The position numbers and the translations under genes are program-made. From NCBI GenBank assembly GCA_025738555.1, contig JAOVFP010000016.1, positions 1,178,001 to 1,242,000 of the forward strand: a stretch of DNA of 64,000 bases, given 5' to 3'. Shown piece after piece: positions 48,401-60,128 of the stretch. Within the stretch, counting starts at the first letter, position 1; every line of letters begins with the position of its first letter. The stretch is from Cyathus striatus (taxonomy: Eukaryota; Basidiomycota; Agaricomycetes; Agaricales; Nidulariaceae). Below the pieces are notes generated by a model. It did no database searches, was not told the DNA's origin, and saw only the letters and a list, made by a program, of their open reading frames with translations.

Positions 48401-51400
48401 CCTCGGACCAGATAGACTCAATGCTCGCCCGTCGCATATTTAGAACAACATCTTAGGTGCTTAAATTTAATTATCTGAAGCAAAGGATTCAGCACCTTGG
48501 TATCCATTATTCAATTTTACCTTCATATATCGAGCTGAAACAACATTTTTAATAAAATAACTTAAGGTAAAGTGAGCGATATCTTGAAATATGGGTTTCT
48601 AGATAAAATATGTAAGAGTAAATCTGAAGAAAGTCTTAAGGTGGACTGAAATGCGCTGTAAGACTACTCTAAAGTACATCAACCAGGCGTGGGAAATGCG
48701 TGGGAAATACCGTTCATCAAAATATTCGATGAAAAAACATAACTTTTAGGTCAATTTTCGAGCATACTATTGATATTAGAATGTTTAGAGACATGTAGTT
48801 ATACATTAGAACGAGGGTGTGCAGTGAAAATGCAGAAAATATAAGAAATACGGTTGACTACGGCAACTCTGTACTACGGCAACCGAACTAGAGTACGGCG
48901 ATTAATTTCCCATTCGGAGCGGCATATTAATTAATTCACCGTAGTTCTAATTCGGTTTGCCGTAGATAAGTCGTTGCCGTACTCACAGAATCTGCTCATT
49001 TTCTGTATTTTCTACACATATCTTCGCTTATACTATATAATTACATACTTATATATCCTACCACTGCAAATATCTCTTTTATAATGTCCGTTTCGACGAC
49101 TTTATGAGGTTTCGGAAATATCCGTTTTAATTCCCACGCACTTCTGAGAGTCGCGCCGTACATCTAAATTTCTGATTTCAGGTTTTACATTGTATACTTC
49201 ATGTTCAGCTTTCCAAAACACTGCTTTATTGCTATAAATACATTAAGCAAGATGCATATGTCATAGAAAAGTAGTGTAGAAGAGGTACATAACAAAATTA
49301 GAGCCTTGTATTGCCTGTAGGTAGCTATCAAATGTCTCAGATTATCTTATGTAGTTCATGACTTGCCAAGTTAAACATACAGGTGTCTGGACATGGCCTT
49401 ACTTTGATGAGCAGTGTACAGGTAATTTTATATAGGAGATAACATCGAAATCTACCATATAATAAACATATGGTGTCAGTTATATATTAATAAAATGTAC
49501 AACAACGATAGAAGAGCTGAAACAAAGTTCTGTAATGCCTAACGGTACAGTTGGATGAAGTTGGATATACGGCACAATGCTCAGAAGTGCGTGGGAATTA
49601 AAACGGATATTTCCGAAACCTCATAAAGTCGTCGAAACGGACATTATAAAAGAGATATTTGCAGTGGTAGGATATATAAGTATGTAATTATATAGTATAA
49701 GCGAAGATATGTGTAGAAAATACAGAAAATGAGCAGGTTCTGTGAGTACGGCAACGACTTATCTACGGCAAACCGAATTAGAATTACGGTGAATTAATTA
49801 ATGGATGGAGCGTCATAGATGAACGGTATTGTACGGTACAGATTTTTGTGCACGGTATCTGCACGGTACGTGATTTTTGATGTGTACGGTACTTGCACGG
49901 TACATTGTGGCAGTGCGCGGTACTTTCACGGTATGCACGGTACTTATGCACGGTACCACATTAAATAAATATATGTCATTACAATATATGAAACTTACAA
50001 TTTTTTCCAAGTAAATCTTAATTCAAATTTTTGCGTTTTAATTGATGAGAAATGTTACGATTATTAGTATCATGTGTGGTAAGCTCAATTGTACAGCAGC
50101 AATACCTAATTATACTATGAGCACACTACTATACTTAAATTCATTGGGCATATGAGAGCAAAGATACAAGAAGAATCTTGATAACCCATATATTATACCC
50201 TCATTAACCAGTGTTATAGCATAATAAATAAGTATTTAATTGATTTTACATAGCTTATTTAAGTTACAATTTATACCGTAAATTAGTATCTGTTTTGCAG
50301 TATGTACGGTATGCACGGTACATTTACGGTACTAATCAGTACTGCACGGTACATGCACGGTACATCGAGTACCGTTCAGTACCGTGCGTACCGTTAAAAA
50401 CTGTCGGCCCCATCTACACATTACAACGTTTTATCAGGCACAAAGCGCTTGCATAACAAGACAACTAACACTTTCGATATAGGCTCCTGGTCCGGCTTGC
50501 ATTAGGTCTCCAATACGGGCGTCCATCTTACGTACTTCAAGATCGATCAGCTATATACTTATCTGCCTTCTTCGAAAATGTGGCGCTTACACATCGGAGT
50601 ATCGGTCAATCCTGGAGCGTAACTATTAACTCGGATACCAAATCTCCCCCATTCACTCGCTTCAATTTCACTAGTAAGCATATAATCAACTTTTCAAAAT
50701 AATATACATACCAGCAGACTGTGTAAGGCAGCGGATTGCAAATTTACTCGAACCGTAAGTACTACACAGTGCGGCACCTGTGGTCAATTAGTATTAATGT
50801 CTTTTATTTATGTATTTGACGTAGGCTCTTACTCTTCTTTCCTGCCAGAGAACCAGCCCCTATTAAACGACATCCATAACATTTAATTAGACAAGATTGC
50901 AACAGTCGTACCGATTATGTTCCCTCCGCGGCCTTGCTCTATCATTACTTTGGCTGCGGCTTTATAGCAAAGTAAAGTTCCCTTTACATTGGTCATGAAG
51001 ACTTTATCCCACTCCTCAATGGTCGCTAGTCGATGGGCGCCGGGGTTTTCAATTTACTCGATTTCTTATGTTCTTAAGCATGACTTACTCTCCAGAATCG
51101 GTGTTAGGACAGCTATTCCTGCATTGGCGACCATCTGCGGGGTATAAGTAACCGAACAAAAATGACGGTCAGATACACATACAAGATCAATACCACCAAA
51201 CTCGACAACTGCCTTTTGAACTAAAGCATTCACCGCTGCCTCTTGGGACACGTCGGCAGGAACAGCGATGGCCTTTTGGCTTTTAGCGCTTATTTCGGCG
51301 ACAACTTCATCCATCAAGGACGATTGCGAAGCTAGATCGCTAACAACGACATTGTAGCCGTCATTTGCGAGTCTGATTGCGATTGCACGCCCGATTCCTT

Positions 51401-51446
51401 GGGCGGCGCCGGTAACAATAGCGGTCTGAGTTGCTGGAGAAGACAT
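45447..51446 (-). CDS. Short-chain dehydrogenase/reductase, interrupted by a transposon at an intron
   Basis: NAD(P)-dependent Rossmann-fold oxidoreductase of the 3-oxoacyl-reductase/diacetyl-reductase type. Starts at 51446 with AIVTGAAQGIGRA (cofactor-binding TGxxxGIG), then a VANAGIA segment, NVKGTLLCYKAAAKVM, and the catalytic YGSSK around 50740. RVNSYAPGLTDTPM and GAYIES follow near 50660-50470. The C-terminal part, after the insertion, reads KPQTALGRI...VANVVAFLASKEAAIITG and GQMISVDGGIW, with a stop at 45447-45449. Exons include 51446-51183 and, downstream, 45637-45541 and 45487-45447. The intron with donor GTTAGT at 50469 now spans the hAT-like element to the acceptor before 45637. If that intron is spliced the protein is complete; otherwise the gene is disrupted. 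Confidence 0.8.
46540..46820. repeat. Imperfect ~75-bp tandem repeats
   Basis: Four to five units, each containing a gcgtgggaa...atgggcggg block, with a G-rich run at about 46770. Related single units occur from about 46380. Non-coding. Confidence 0.7.
47068..48925. repeat. Foldback element X within the hAT-like element
   Basis: The left arm begins atgccgctccgaatggg; its complement ends at 48925. The outer ~250 bp pair closely (47068-47320 with 48680-48925), including tagttcggttgccgtag and a block around aaaacataacttttaggtc. A second pairing joins about 47800-48030 with 48335-48580. The ~47470-47650 segment is a diverged direct copy of 47800-47990. No coding capacity. Confidence 0.75.
48937..49791. 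repeat. Foldback element Y adjoining X
   Basis: Arms of about 230 bp (48937-49165 with about 49565-49791), starting caccgtagttctaattcgg and ending with its complement. Both X and Y are set in attaattaatt-rich flanks. The sequence outside the pair (gacgctccatcc at about 47049-47060 and its complement at about 49804-49815) is itself inverted, so X and Y sit at the centre of a larger palindrome. Confidence 0.75.
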
Positions 51447-52436
51447 TGCTGGTGAGGTTGTGTTGAGCGGAAATAAGCTGCTGGTATGTGCTCAGGCCTC
51501 GCATTTTAATGCGATGGATAGTGTGTCATCTTTCTGATTGTGGTAGGCGGTGATAATTCTTTTGGACCTACAGTCAAACAACGAGGAGTTATAGAAGACA
51601 TCAACAAAAACTTAATCGTACTTTCTCAGGCTACTCATCGGCGAGGATATGGAAAATTTGTGGCAGTGGAAACACTTAGGCCAATTCAATATTTACTTTG
51701 AGTCTGGTGCTTTATAAGTTAAAATAAATGTAGGAAGGTTCACAAATTAAGCTTTCCTTTAGGATACAGGAGTTCCTGAATTTGACCCATAGTCACAACA
51801 TGGTCGGTCAAACGGTCTAGTGTTTCTCACCATCAGTGGGTGCCTGTGTGTTGCGATTTGATTAGACCACTCGGTAAGTCGCACAGTTCAGCACGATGCA
51901 CAGAAAATGATCGCAAGCGCAAATTGTAGGTGCCTATAGGCGTCGGCGCAATATTTTCAAAATAGATGGTGGGCGTCGGCGCGGCATTGAAGACAAACGT
52001 TACAGCACTAGGTCGGAACTAAGACCACCATATTACCCGCACGATTACGTATAATTCATCGCTACGTTCGACTTCCACAGTCTACTAACAGTTTATGGTC
52101 TGGAGTCAGTATATCAGAAACCTATTATACGTTTTACATAAAAATATACTCACCTTTCCACTGGAATTTTAGATGAATACAAAATATATTCGACCATGCT
52201 CTGGCATATTTATACGTTAAGGAGTTTAGCTCCCCGGAAGGATGAAAACGATCAGGTACCAGTACTCTATTAATATTTGTTGAAACTTACTTCTTGTATT
52301 ATGATAGTAAGAATTCAATGTTCATTTCATATCACTTCACAAAAACTGACTCATTCTTACTAATAACATAACGACTTGCAATGTTCGACCCAATTCGACC
52401 CATAACTTCAAAACGAACGGGACTTCTCATCATGCA
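51447..52436. other. Intergenic region upstream of the SDR gene
   Basis: No gene or RNA recognised. It would contain the SDR promoter and the 3' flank of the UbiA-like gene. Confidence 0.5.
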
Positions 52437-53625
52437 TTAAGAGGGAATCGAATCCCTGGTGCGCCGACATTGCCTGAGAAGTGGCGCAGGAAACAACGGT
52501 TCAATGTATAATAGCATTCCATCCAATATACCCATTCTGTGGCCAATAATGCAAGGATACCACAGTGAAAGTACGTGAAGTATTGGAAATAAATCAGTGA
52601 GCGACGTAGGAAGTAATAAACAGATGTTACAAACGCCACGTACCATATATGTTTTATGATCGTAGCGGCTACCTTTCATTTGAAGGACACGGTAGGCAAT
52701 GATTATGTGTGATATAGTGATAGTCCAGGGTGCAAACTCGAGAATATGCGACAGGCTGAGGATAAACAATGATAATGGACTAAAGACGAAGCTGATAAGA
52801 AGCTGTGTCTCCCAGTCATTATTCTTCCCAAACCAATGGTTTCCGCCAGAAGTCAACCATAGAAATGCTGTCGTAAATAACCCGGCAATTGTTTCTGAGA
52901 GCATGGATGGTTCGTATATGGAAATTGCTAGATAGGACGAGAAGACAATCATCCATCGAATCTTCGCACCCCTGATCGTAACTTTCCCGGACGGAATTGG
53001 GCGGTCTTTCTTGTCAATTTTGTCTTCAGCAATACCAGTAATCCGGTTTGAAAGGTTGACGAAATAAATGAAATTTTACATGCAAAAAATCATGAATAGG
53101 TAGTTGATAATAACTGTTGAGATAAAAAGACCCCGCATCGCGCCTACTGTAAAAATGGTTGCTGGGATAAGTGTAAAAGACCAATCCCTCCAGGTAAAAC
53201 TGAAGAAGACATCGAACTCTCGAAGGATGAGCGAGAATGAAGACATAGCGATGTAAATCAAAACAGGAATGCAGATGGTTAGAAATTTTACCAAGGGCAT
53301 CCTGAATAAAGGTATATAAATATATCATACTCGCTCTGATCCGTTATTTTAAACTTTGACACCTACTAAAGTATATCTGACAATACATTTTACTTCACAC
53401 TTCATGAGACAGTATAACGCAAAATTTTACATACCGGAGTGTTGATGTTGCTTAGAATGCACCAAATCGTAGAAGGTTGAATTTTAGCTCCATAAAATGA
53501 CTACTATCTACAGCCAACTGCGGGACGCAGTGCTCTCGTTCCTAAGACATTTGTTATATATGTTCAGTATAAAACCTATCTTTGAGTACCGGTATAAGAT
53601 CGGCCATATCTTCTATTTTACTCAT
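52437..53625 (-). pseudogene. UbiA-type membrane prenyltransferase/terpene cyclase-like gene, decayed
   Basis: A likely start is ATG at 53625 (MSKIEDMADLIPVLKDRF). After an intron the next exon reads FSFTWRDWSFTLIPATIF and TVGAMRG (about 53230-53130). It continues into NRITGIAEDKIDKKDRPIPSG (about 53043-52981), which corresponds to the first Asp-rich, prenyl-diphosphate-binding region of fungal UbiA relatives. TSGGNHWFGKN follows. A TAA at 53076-53078 lies in frame between conserved blocks, where an aromatic residue would be expected. The region that should hold the second Asp-rich motif is not visible; the frame jumps to a segment (HIIIAYRVLQ...DHKTYMV) resembling the C-terminal part. Family members attach or cyclise isoprenoids in membranes. 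Probably non-functional. Confidence 0.6.
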
Positions 53626-53775
53626 CGGAGTCGACTTGTTCAAGTGGAGCGTATCAACATTTTGATTAAGACATCTTAATACAAGTTGCTCGACCTTGAC
53701 GATAATATTTCCATAATATTTGATAAAAACAGCCCGAAATATATCACTTACCCTGTTCAAAATCCAGGAAAACAA

Positions 53776-54910
53776 TTTACTACAAATTCTCTAGGAGTGA
53801 AAAATGGTCAATGTAATCAAGTGTAGACATGCATTAAAATGGGGTGGTGGCTACATGGGTCACTTCCATTTGCCGTAACCTATTGATTTACTTGTGGTTT
53901 GACCCGCTCCCTCGTAATGCAATCATGGAACTTGAGGTAGCTCGTCTACACGATGTAATCTTTTGAATCGGCTGCACAGTACTGGGAGTTTTCAACACTG
54001 AGATTTCGTTGCTCAACTTTCAGGTATCCACAACGTAAAAAGAAAAATAGACAGATCAGTGATGGCGTTTGCCTTTGGTTCTACAATAAAAGTGAGAGAG
54101 AATGTACGACATGCATAAATGGGGTAGTGATAACCTGGGTCTCTTAATGCAATGCGGTTATAACATAGTCATTTTGGGGTATGGAGTTTATTGGATAAGT
54201 CCCACTCACGGGTACCTGCGGGTTACGGGGTACCCTGAACCTGACCCGCACCCGTACCCGTGCTGTTGCCTAGATAAACAAGTTGTTAACTTCGCACTCG
54301 ATTTACAACAAGAAGCAAAATGAATGATCCACATAAGTACACCTAAACCAAGGCCACCTAGCACACCGGGCTTCAAGCTTCAAGCCTAGTGGTACCAAAA
54401 CGTCGCACGTTCAAGTCATGACTGTGATGTGGTGGTCATCCGCATGGAGTTGCACATTCATTAAACCTTTTGTTTTTCGCAAGTCACTACATTATTTACT
54501 GTATTTCTCAAGTACTCACACCACGAAAGATACAAAAATGCATTACCAAAGACATCTTAAAGAAACACAATCACAATCACAAAAGTAAGTACAAGACCAC
54601 CTGGTACAACAGGCTTCGCTGGCCTAACCGTACCCAAGAAATCGCATGTTCAAGCCATGCCGTGGTCATTGCGTCATTTCTTGCAGATTTTTTCTTCTTC
54701 TCCAGTACCCACCTAACCACAAAGAACAAGAAACAAATGCATTACAAGAAATCGTAAGAAAAAACACATCCATAACGTAAAAGTACACTATCAAACATTT
54801 CCTAGTACACAAACATACAAGTAGCGCGTGGTAGGGTAGTAAAGTAAAAACACATAAGGTGGGAGTGAGAATGGTATCGTCAATTCATAGTCCACATTAA
54901 ACGTTCACAA
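53776..54910. other. Intergenic region with SINE-like repeats
   Basis: No gene is seen. It includes a CGGGTACC-type repeat patch at about 54205-54265, recalling degenerate transposon ends, and the two direct repeats listed separately. Confidence 0.5.
54345..54760. repeat. Two diverged direct repeats, possibly tRNA-derived SINEs
   Basis: Units at about 54345-54585 and 54590-54760. Each has an accacctggtacaacagg-like start and a cgcatgttcaagccatg-like box (resembling an RNA polymerase III B box, 54402-54420 and 54642-54660). Both end in an A-rich tail containing aatgcattac. Identity is moderate. Confidence 0.4.
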
Positions 54911-57900
54911 TCAAACAACTCGGGAGCCCTCAGTAGCCCTAGGCCTTTCCGTCCCACTTCCAACAGGCGGCGGCGCATGAGCCGGTTCAGCCATACCCGT
55001 AGTCGTTCCATGCGTAGGCGCACCAGTAGACGCTGCCATACTCGTAGCAGTCCCATGCGTAGGCGCAGATGCAGTAGCAGTGCGATGCACCGGTACAATG
55101 TCAAACCTAAAATCCCCATCAGCCCCATATCATTTATAAAAAAAAGAAAACGTACGCTTCAGACCTCCACTCCTCCCCTCTACTAGCAGCAACCTTCTTC
55201 TCACTCGTCATATTAACCCATCCAGCGGGATTCCCAGCGTCCGCAAGCAGCGACTTGCGTTTATCAGACACGACCTTGAACTGGGAAGACTTTTCCGAGG
55301 ACTTGATGCTTGCTTCTTCTTGTTTGCGTTTGAAGATCTACTTACCACCGTCAGATATCATTTATGAAAAGAAAAGGAGCGGAAAGACATACGGAAGCCA
55401 AAACCTCAGTCCGACTCTCCCCCTCATTAACCTTGGCACTCTGCATCCGATCGCGAACACCAACAAGCTGTCCATCAACATACTCCATCCCAGTGGTAAT
55501 CGCATCCCGGAGGGCCTTCTGAATCTGTTTCTTTATAAGACCAGTAGCGAGCGGCCCGAGAGTCTTGTACAAGAAATCATGCTTCGAGTCTCTGATCTTG
55601 AATTTGAGCGAATCAACGCGGACGATGACGTCTTTCACTTTGAAGATGGATGTTTTGTCTTTGTTGCTTGATACCAAATGAACCGTAGCCTACAACGCTC
55701 ATCAACTTCTTGTTCCAAATATGAAGGTTGAAAGAAAGAACATACGCATAATCCCTCCCCACCAAGAACAACGTCCGCAATACCCGAATCCTTCATCTTC
55801 GGAATCCCACTCTTCTTATTGTAATAAAACGCCACATCGCGCATATCAGCTTGCATCTGATCAAGCGTCAACGTGATATTATGATGCGTCTCGTCCGCAA
55901 TAGCATTGTATGGAGAGAACTTGACGAAATTGTGTACATCGAAGGATACGATGTTCGGGAAGAGGTTTCGGCCTGAGAGGGTTAGGTTCTCGACTACGAG
56001 GTCGAGGGCGTCGTCTGTGTATTCGATTCGGGGGATGGGGATGTACCCGATCTAGGGAAGGTGTTAGCAAGTGCTTTTTGAGGGAAGAGGCAGGACGGAC
56101 CTTGTCGATGAGTTGAGGTAAGATGACTTTACGGATATCACTCCATAACTCGGGCTTGAACTTGAGATTGCCCTCGTCGTCGAATAAGAGGTCTTTGGTG
56201 AGCCTAGCCCAGTCCTGACCGAACTTAGCGTTCATCTATCCTATCATCAGTACCCCGTATTAAAGAAAGAAAGGAGGAAAAAGTAACGCACGGGATCATC
56301 ACCCATAGCTCTGAACCACCCGCCGAGAGCATCAAACAGCGAATCAAAGTGTCCTCTATACTTGTCATCGAAGAACCGTCGTCCGTCCTCGCGCAGTTTG
56401 CGGGCTTGAGTGTTACAATCTGGTTCCAGAACGTATCCGGGCTCCAATAACACCTATTCCCCTATCAGCTCCGTCCTCACTTGAACGAAGGAAAGAGACG
56501 AGCCTTACGAACATACGCATCAACACCCCCAAACCACGCCCTCAACTCCTCATCGTTTCTCGAATCCTGAGCCAGTCTCTCCACAGCGGAAAAGATGACA
56601 TCCATGCTCTGTCCATTCGCGAACCTCTCCAAAATCGTGCGGAGCTCCGCTACGGCAAGACGTAGTTGAGGGTCTTGGATGACGTGTTGGGAGGTATGGG
56701 AGGAGGCGTGGGTCCCTGCGTTGCGGGCGTGTGTTGAGTATGTTTCGATGAAGGAGAGGAGCCAGCGGATGGAAGATTGGTAGTCTTGATGTTTTTGGCA
56801 TTCTAGGATTACCTGCGAAGTGAGGGTTAGTAAGCGTAGAGAGGGGGGGAGTGATGAGACATACTTTCTTGCCACGGAATATGAATTGGTCACGGCGCTC
56901 TTCAGGGAAATACTCCTCACTCAAGAACTTCCTAGCACGCTCGGTATGTTCGTTCGCGCGTTCTTTGTGTTGTTGTGGAATTCTATCGCGCATGTTGTCC
57001 TTTCATAAATGTAAGTACTATGCTTCTGAAACGAGGAGAAAGGAAGAAAAATGTACCCGCATATCCCTAACACGACCCATAACACCCCTCCCCTTCTCCT
57101 TCGCATCCCCCATATCATCTGCATCGTCAATCTCTTGCGCCGCCCGCTCCCGCCCTTCTTCCTTGCGAATCATAGCTTCTTCACGGAGTTCTTGAGCGCG
57201 GCGGGAAGCTTCGTCATGCACATCGCCTAGAGGCCTCTCTTCCCCTCCATGGCTCAACACACCCTCTTCTCTTGGATGTTGTTTAATGTGAGCATCCGTG
57301 CCCGGAACCCTCGCCTCCAAAACAGGCGTCTCGTCTTTTCCAGCAATCCTGCCACCCTCAGTAACGAACTGATCATTCGGCGCACTTTCATCTACACGAG
57401 CAAGGCGCTCGGCGTCGGGGGCCAAGCCGGTGGCTGCTTTGGAGAGGGAGCGGGAGAGGAGGTCTCGGCCGATTAATGAGAAGTCTGTTAGGAGCTTTCG
57501 AACTTCGGAGTTTGTGAGGATTAGGCTGAGGAGGGTTCGAAGGTGTTTGATAGCTAAACGAACGTAGCGAGTCAGTATAAGTTTTACAGAAGTGAAAGTG
57601 AAGCGAAGGAGAAACGTACCCTCCTGACCATCATCTCTAGCGCCCTCAGCAACGGGAACACCATCTTTCATACCGCCTACGGCGGCCTTCTTTTCTTCGA
57701 TATCGATATCGCGCGTGTGCCAGATGAATTGCTGAAGAAGCTCGTCTGCGTTTTTGTCTTGGACTATTTGGCGGGCTGTTTCGATTATGTATCTGTTTGT
57801 ATGTCAGCTTGGTTCGTCGAAGAAGGGATGGGGAACGAAAGAAGGAGAGGGAGAGGGAGGAAGGAAGGGATAGGGAAAGGAGAGGAAGGAAGGGATAGGG

Positions 57901-58256
57901 AAAGGAGAGGAAGGAAGAAAGAGGAAGGAGACGAACCTAGTATCCTGAATAAGTTTCTTCCCCTCAGGCGATAACTGGTTTACGTCTACTGGAGAGTTCT
58001 TGAGCACGTATTGTAGTGTCTCGTCGATCTGTTGGTTCGATGGCATGCGGCCTTTGCGGAATGCGGTTATTACACCAAATAGGCGGATCTGTGACCATGT
58101 CAGTGAACCGTCACAAAACGAGAGGGAAGAAAAGAAGGAAAGAGAACGAACCTTGCGATCAACATCAGCATCCTTCTTCGCCTTGTCCACGGGGTCGATG
58201 ACGCTGCCCTTTGTAGGGTGTTCGCTGATATCCTTAGGCGCGGTAGGAAGAGACAT
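54911..58256 (-). CDS. HAM1-like protein (HAM1_N/HAM1_C, BPI-like lipid-binding fold)
   Basis: Twelve exons, 879 residues, with the frame closing exactly: 58256-58152, 58088-57937, 57792-57620, 57553-57057, 56999-56865, 56812-56513, 56453-56292, 56235-56101, 56051-55746, 55689-55393, 55337-55156, 55106-54911. Several introns use the donor GTTCGT. The N-terminal half matches the fungal HAM1_N type (RKGRMPSNQQIDETL, LLQQFIWHTRDIDI, LLTDFSLIGRDLLSR). The C-terminal half carries the HAM1_C type (SGRNLFPNIVSFDV, DMRDVAFYYNKKSGIPKMKDSG, LGPLATGLIKKQIQKAL), related to bactericidal permeability-increasing-type lipid-binding domains. The tail is Thr/Ala/Pro-rich with an APTHGT repeat. Relatives have been linked to cell fusion/mating in basidiomycetes; here that is inference. 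No lesions are seen; this is the best-preserved gene in the window. Confidence 0.85.
57840..57930. repeat. Purine-rich tandem repeat in HAM1-like intron 2
   Basis: At least two near-identical ~25-bp units (aggaaggaagggataggg) within the intron 57793-57936. On the coding strand this is a long pyrimidine tract upstream of the acceptor. Confidence 0.8.
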
Positions 58257-60128
58257 CGTAGGATTGAATTAGATTTGTAGTAAAAGTATTCTTGTCTTGG
58301 GTCGTAAATCAGAAAAGCAGAAAGTAGAATCGTTGGGGTATGTAAAGAGAGGCTCAGCATAGGCCCGGCTACTTAAGTAGTGGGGTTTGTCCCGTGCGGA
58401 GTATGACGATGCGTGCGTCATATAGCTAATCCTGGGATTTTAAATGTGGTGTGGTGCGTAGGTGGATCGAAGGAGAGAGGATAGCGCGTGACGTCAGCAT
58501 CGTACCCTCTGAAATTGAATTCCCACGGTTGATCTCGCTTATTGTTCGATGTCCTGTCCTGTCTCCTCGTTCTCTTCAGTAGCACTACGGCACCACAGCT
58601 GCGGTGTACAGTACAGTACTCCCTTCACCAGTCTAATCCACAATCATAGATGTGAAACGATCTAATTTGGGAAAGCGGAAGGATATGATGTAAGTATGAC
58701 TTCATCTCCTCTCATTCCGCTTCTGTTCTTCCACTCATGTTCCCTTCCGTTTCCGTGATCCCTTTGTTTACTCCACTACACGTTTTATTTAGGAGGTTTT
58801 GGAATGGGAAGGATTGATAGGGCAAGGGGTTGGGAGTCGGCGTCGGGGACGAGGAGGGGAGTGATTGTATAGCTGGTATGTTCCACTTCGCTCATTCCAC
58901 TAGCGTGCTACTGAATCCAGCTCGATTGTTAGCGTTAGTGCGGGGTCTGGTGGATTTTTCTCGATATTCTCCTCCTGTGAATGCTGGGCCCTGTGACGTT
59001 CGAACTCGCGTTAGTATCCGTGCTATCGTGCTAGTGTTTTCGAGCTGTCGGACAAGCTAAGAGTTACAGCTGAATGATCCAACTGGACGTCGCTATCTTC
59101 TCTCTGCGGCAGGAACATCTTATCGCTGCTTTGTTATTATCTTTGCGTCCGCGGTACCATCAAGCCTATCTAACAAGCGTTCTTATCTTTTCTCAATGAT
59201 GGATGGTCTATGTGTCTCCTCGTCTCTTTTCTATCCACCTATTCATCGATCCTCATCGCAGTCGCTTTGCCGTTTATCAAGTCACCTCTTTTATGTCCAA
59301 CATTCCAGGATACTTATCAGATGACCGGGCTAGACGATCATCTATGCTATGAACTATCTGATCTGATATGCTACAACTACATCTGTCAATCTCTCCTACA
59401 TCGTCCAACATGCTACACATCTGTGTACCTTCGAAATTGTCTATTTATCTTTAAATATATCACTACCTCCCGCATTGGCATATCATTAAAAGTTGTACAA
59501 GCTCCCGTGACTCATTGACTTATTCCTTTCCTTGTCCATTTCCACCAATCTCTTTCTTTCTGTCCCCATCTATGTTGCAAACAGTATATATAGTAGAAAC
59601 AAATAAACAATACACTACTTTTTACTCTTTTGTTCACCTATCTACTCCTTATGAGAATATCATATTTCCAAAATGAATTCACTCAGAGTTTTCACTTGTA
59701 TGTAGTACATATAAGTAAATTCAACCTCAATTCATGATCTACTCTACATTCACCTAGCCTCCCACTTCCATTCATCCATCCATCTTGCTGTTCTTCAAGT
59801 ACCAAAACCTTACTTAAATTTGTACCCTGTTGAATATAACACACATATTATTGGGGTAGTGACAATCTGGGCCATTGTCATTCATAAAATCTTTTTGACA
59901 ATGTTTAAATCTCTCATAATTGCAGCTCAAACTATAAACTATACATACCTTCAGTCATCCTTACAGGTATGATCATCTAAAAATAAATTTCATATCACAC
60001 ACATTTTGACAATATGTTTTGTGGAAACTCATACAATAATTACATGAATTACAATCTTTTGAAGATACAGAATGTAATTGTATAATACTAGACTATTCTT
60101 ACAACAAATGTACTTGATATTTATCTAG
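58257..60128. other. Intergenic region between HAM1-like and NLR-like genes
   Basis: Contains the HAM1-like promoter (divergent side) and the 3' flank of the NLR-like gene. Short open frames (e.g. 59210-59518) have no recognisable features. No RNA gene seen. Confidence 0.5.

Larger units (their letters stand above)
45643..50410. mobile_element. hAT-like non-autonomous element inserted in the SDR gene
   Basis: The ends carry inverted repeats sharing gtttttaacggtac, with outer bases ctgggctag on the left and the complement of gggccgac on the right. It is flanked by CATCTACA at 45635-45642 and 50411-50418, an 8-bp target duplication (9 bp if the next C is counted). Subterminal regions are packed with the motif GCACGGTAC: 45660-45800, 46945-47040, 49825-49960 and 50300-50395. 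An 8-bp duplication and subterminal repeats fit hAT elements; no transposase gene is visible. The interior holds tandem repeats and two further foldback elements. Confidence 0.75.
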
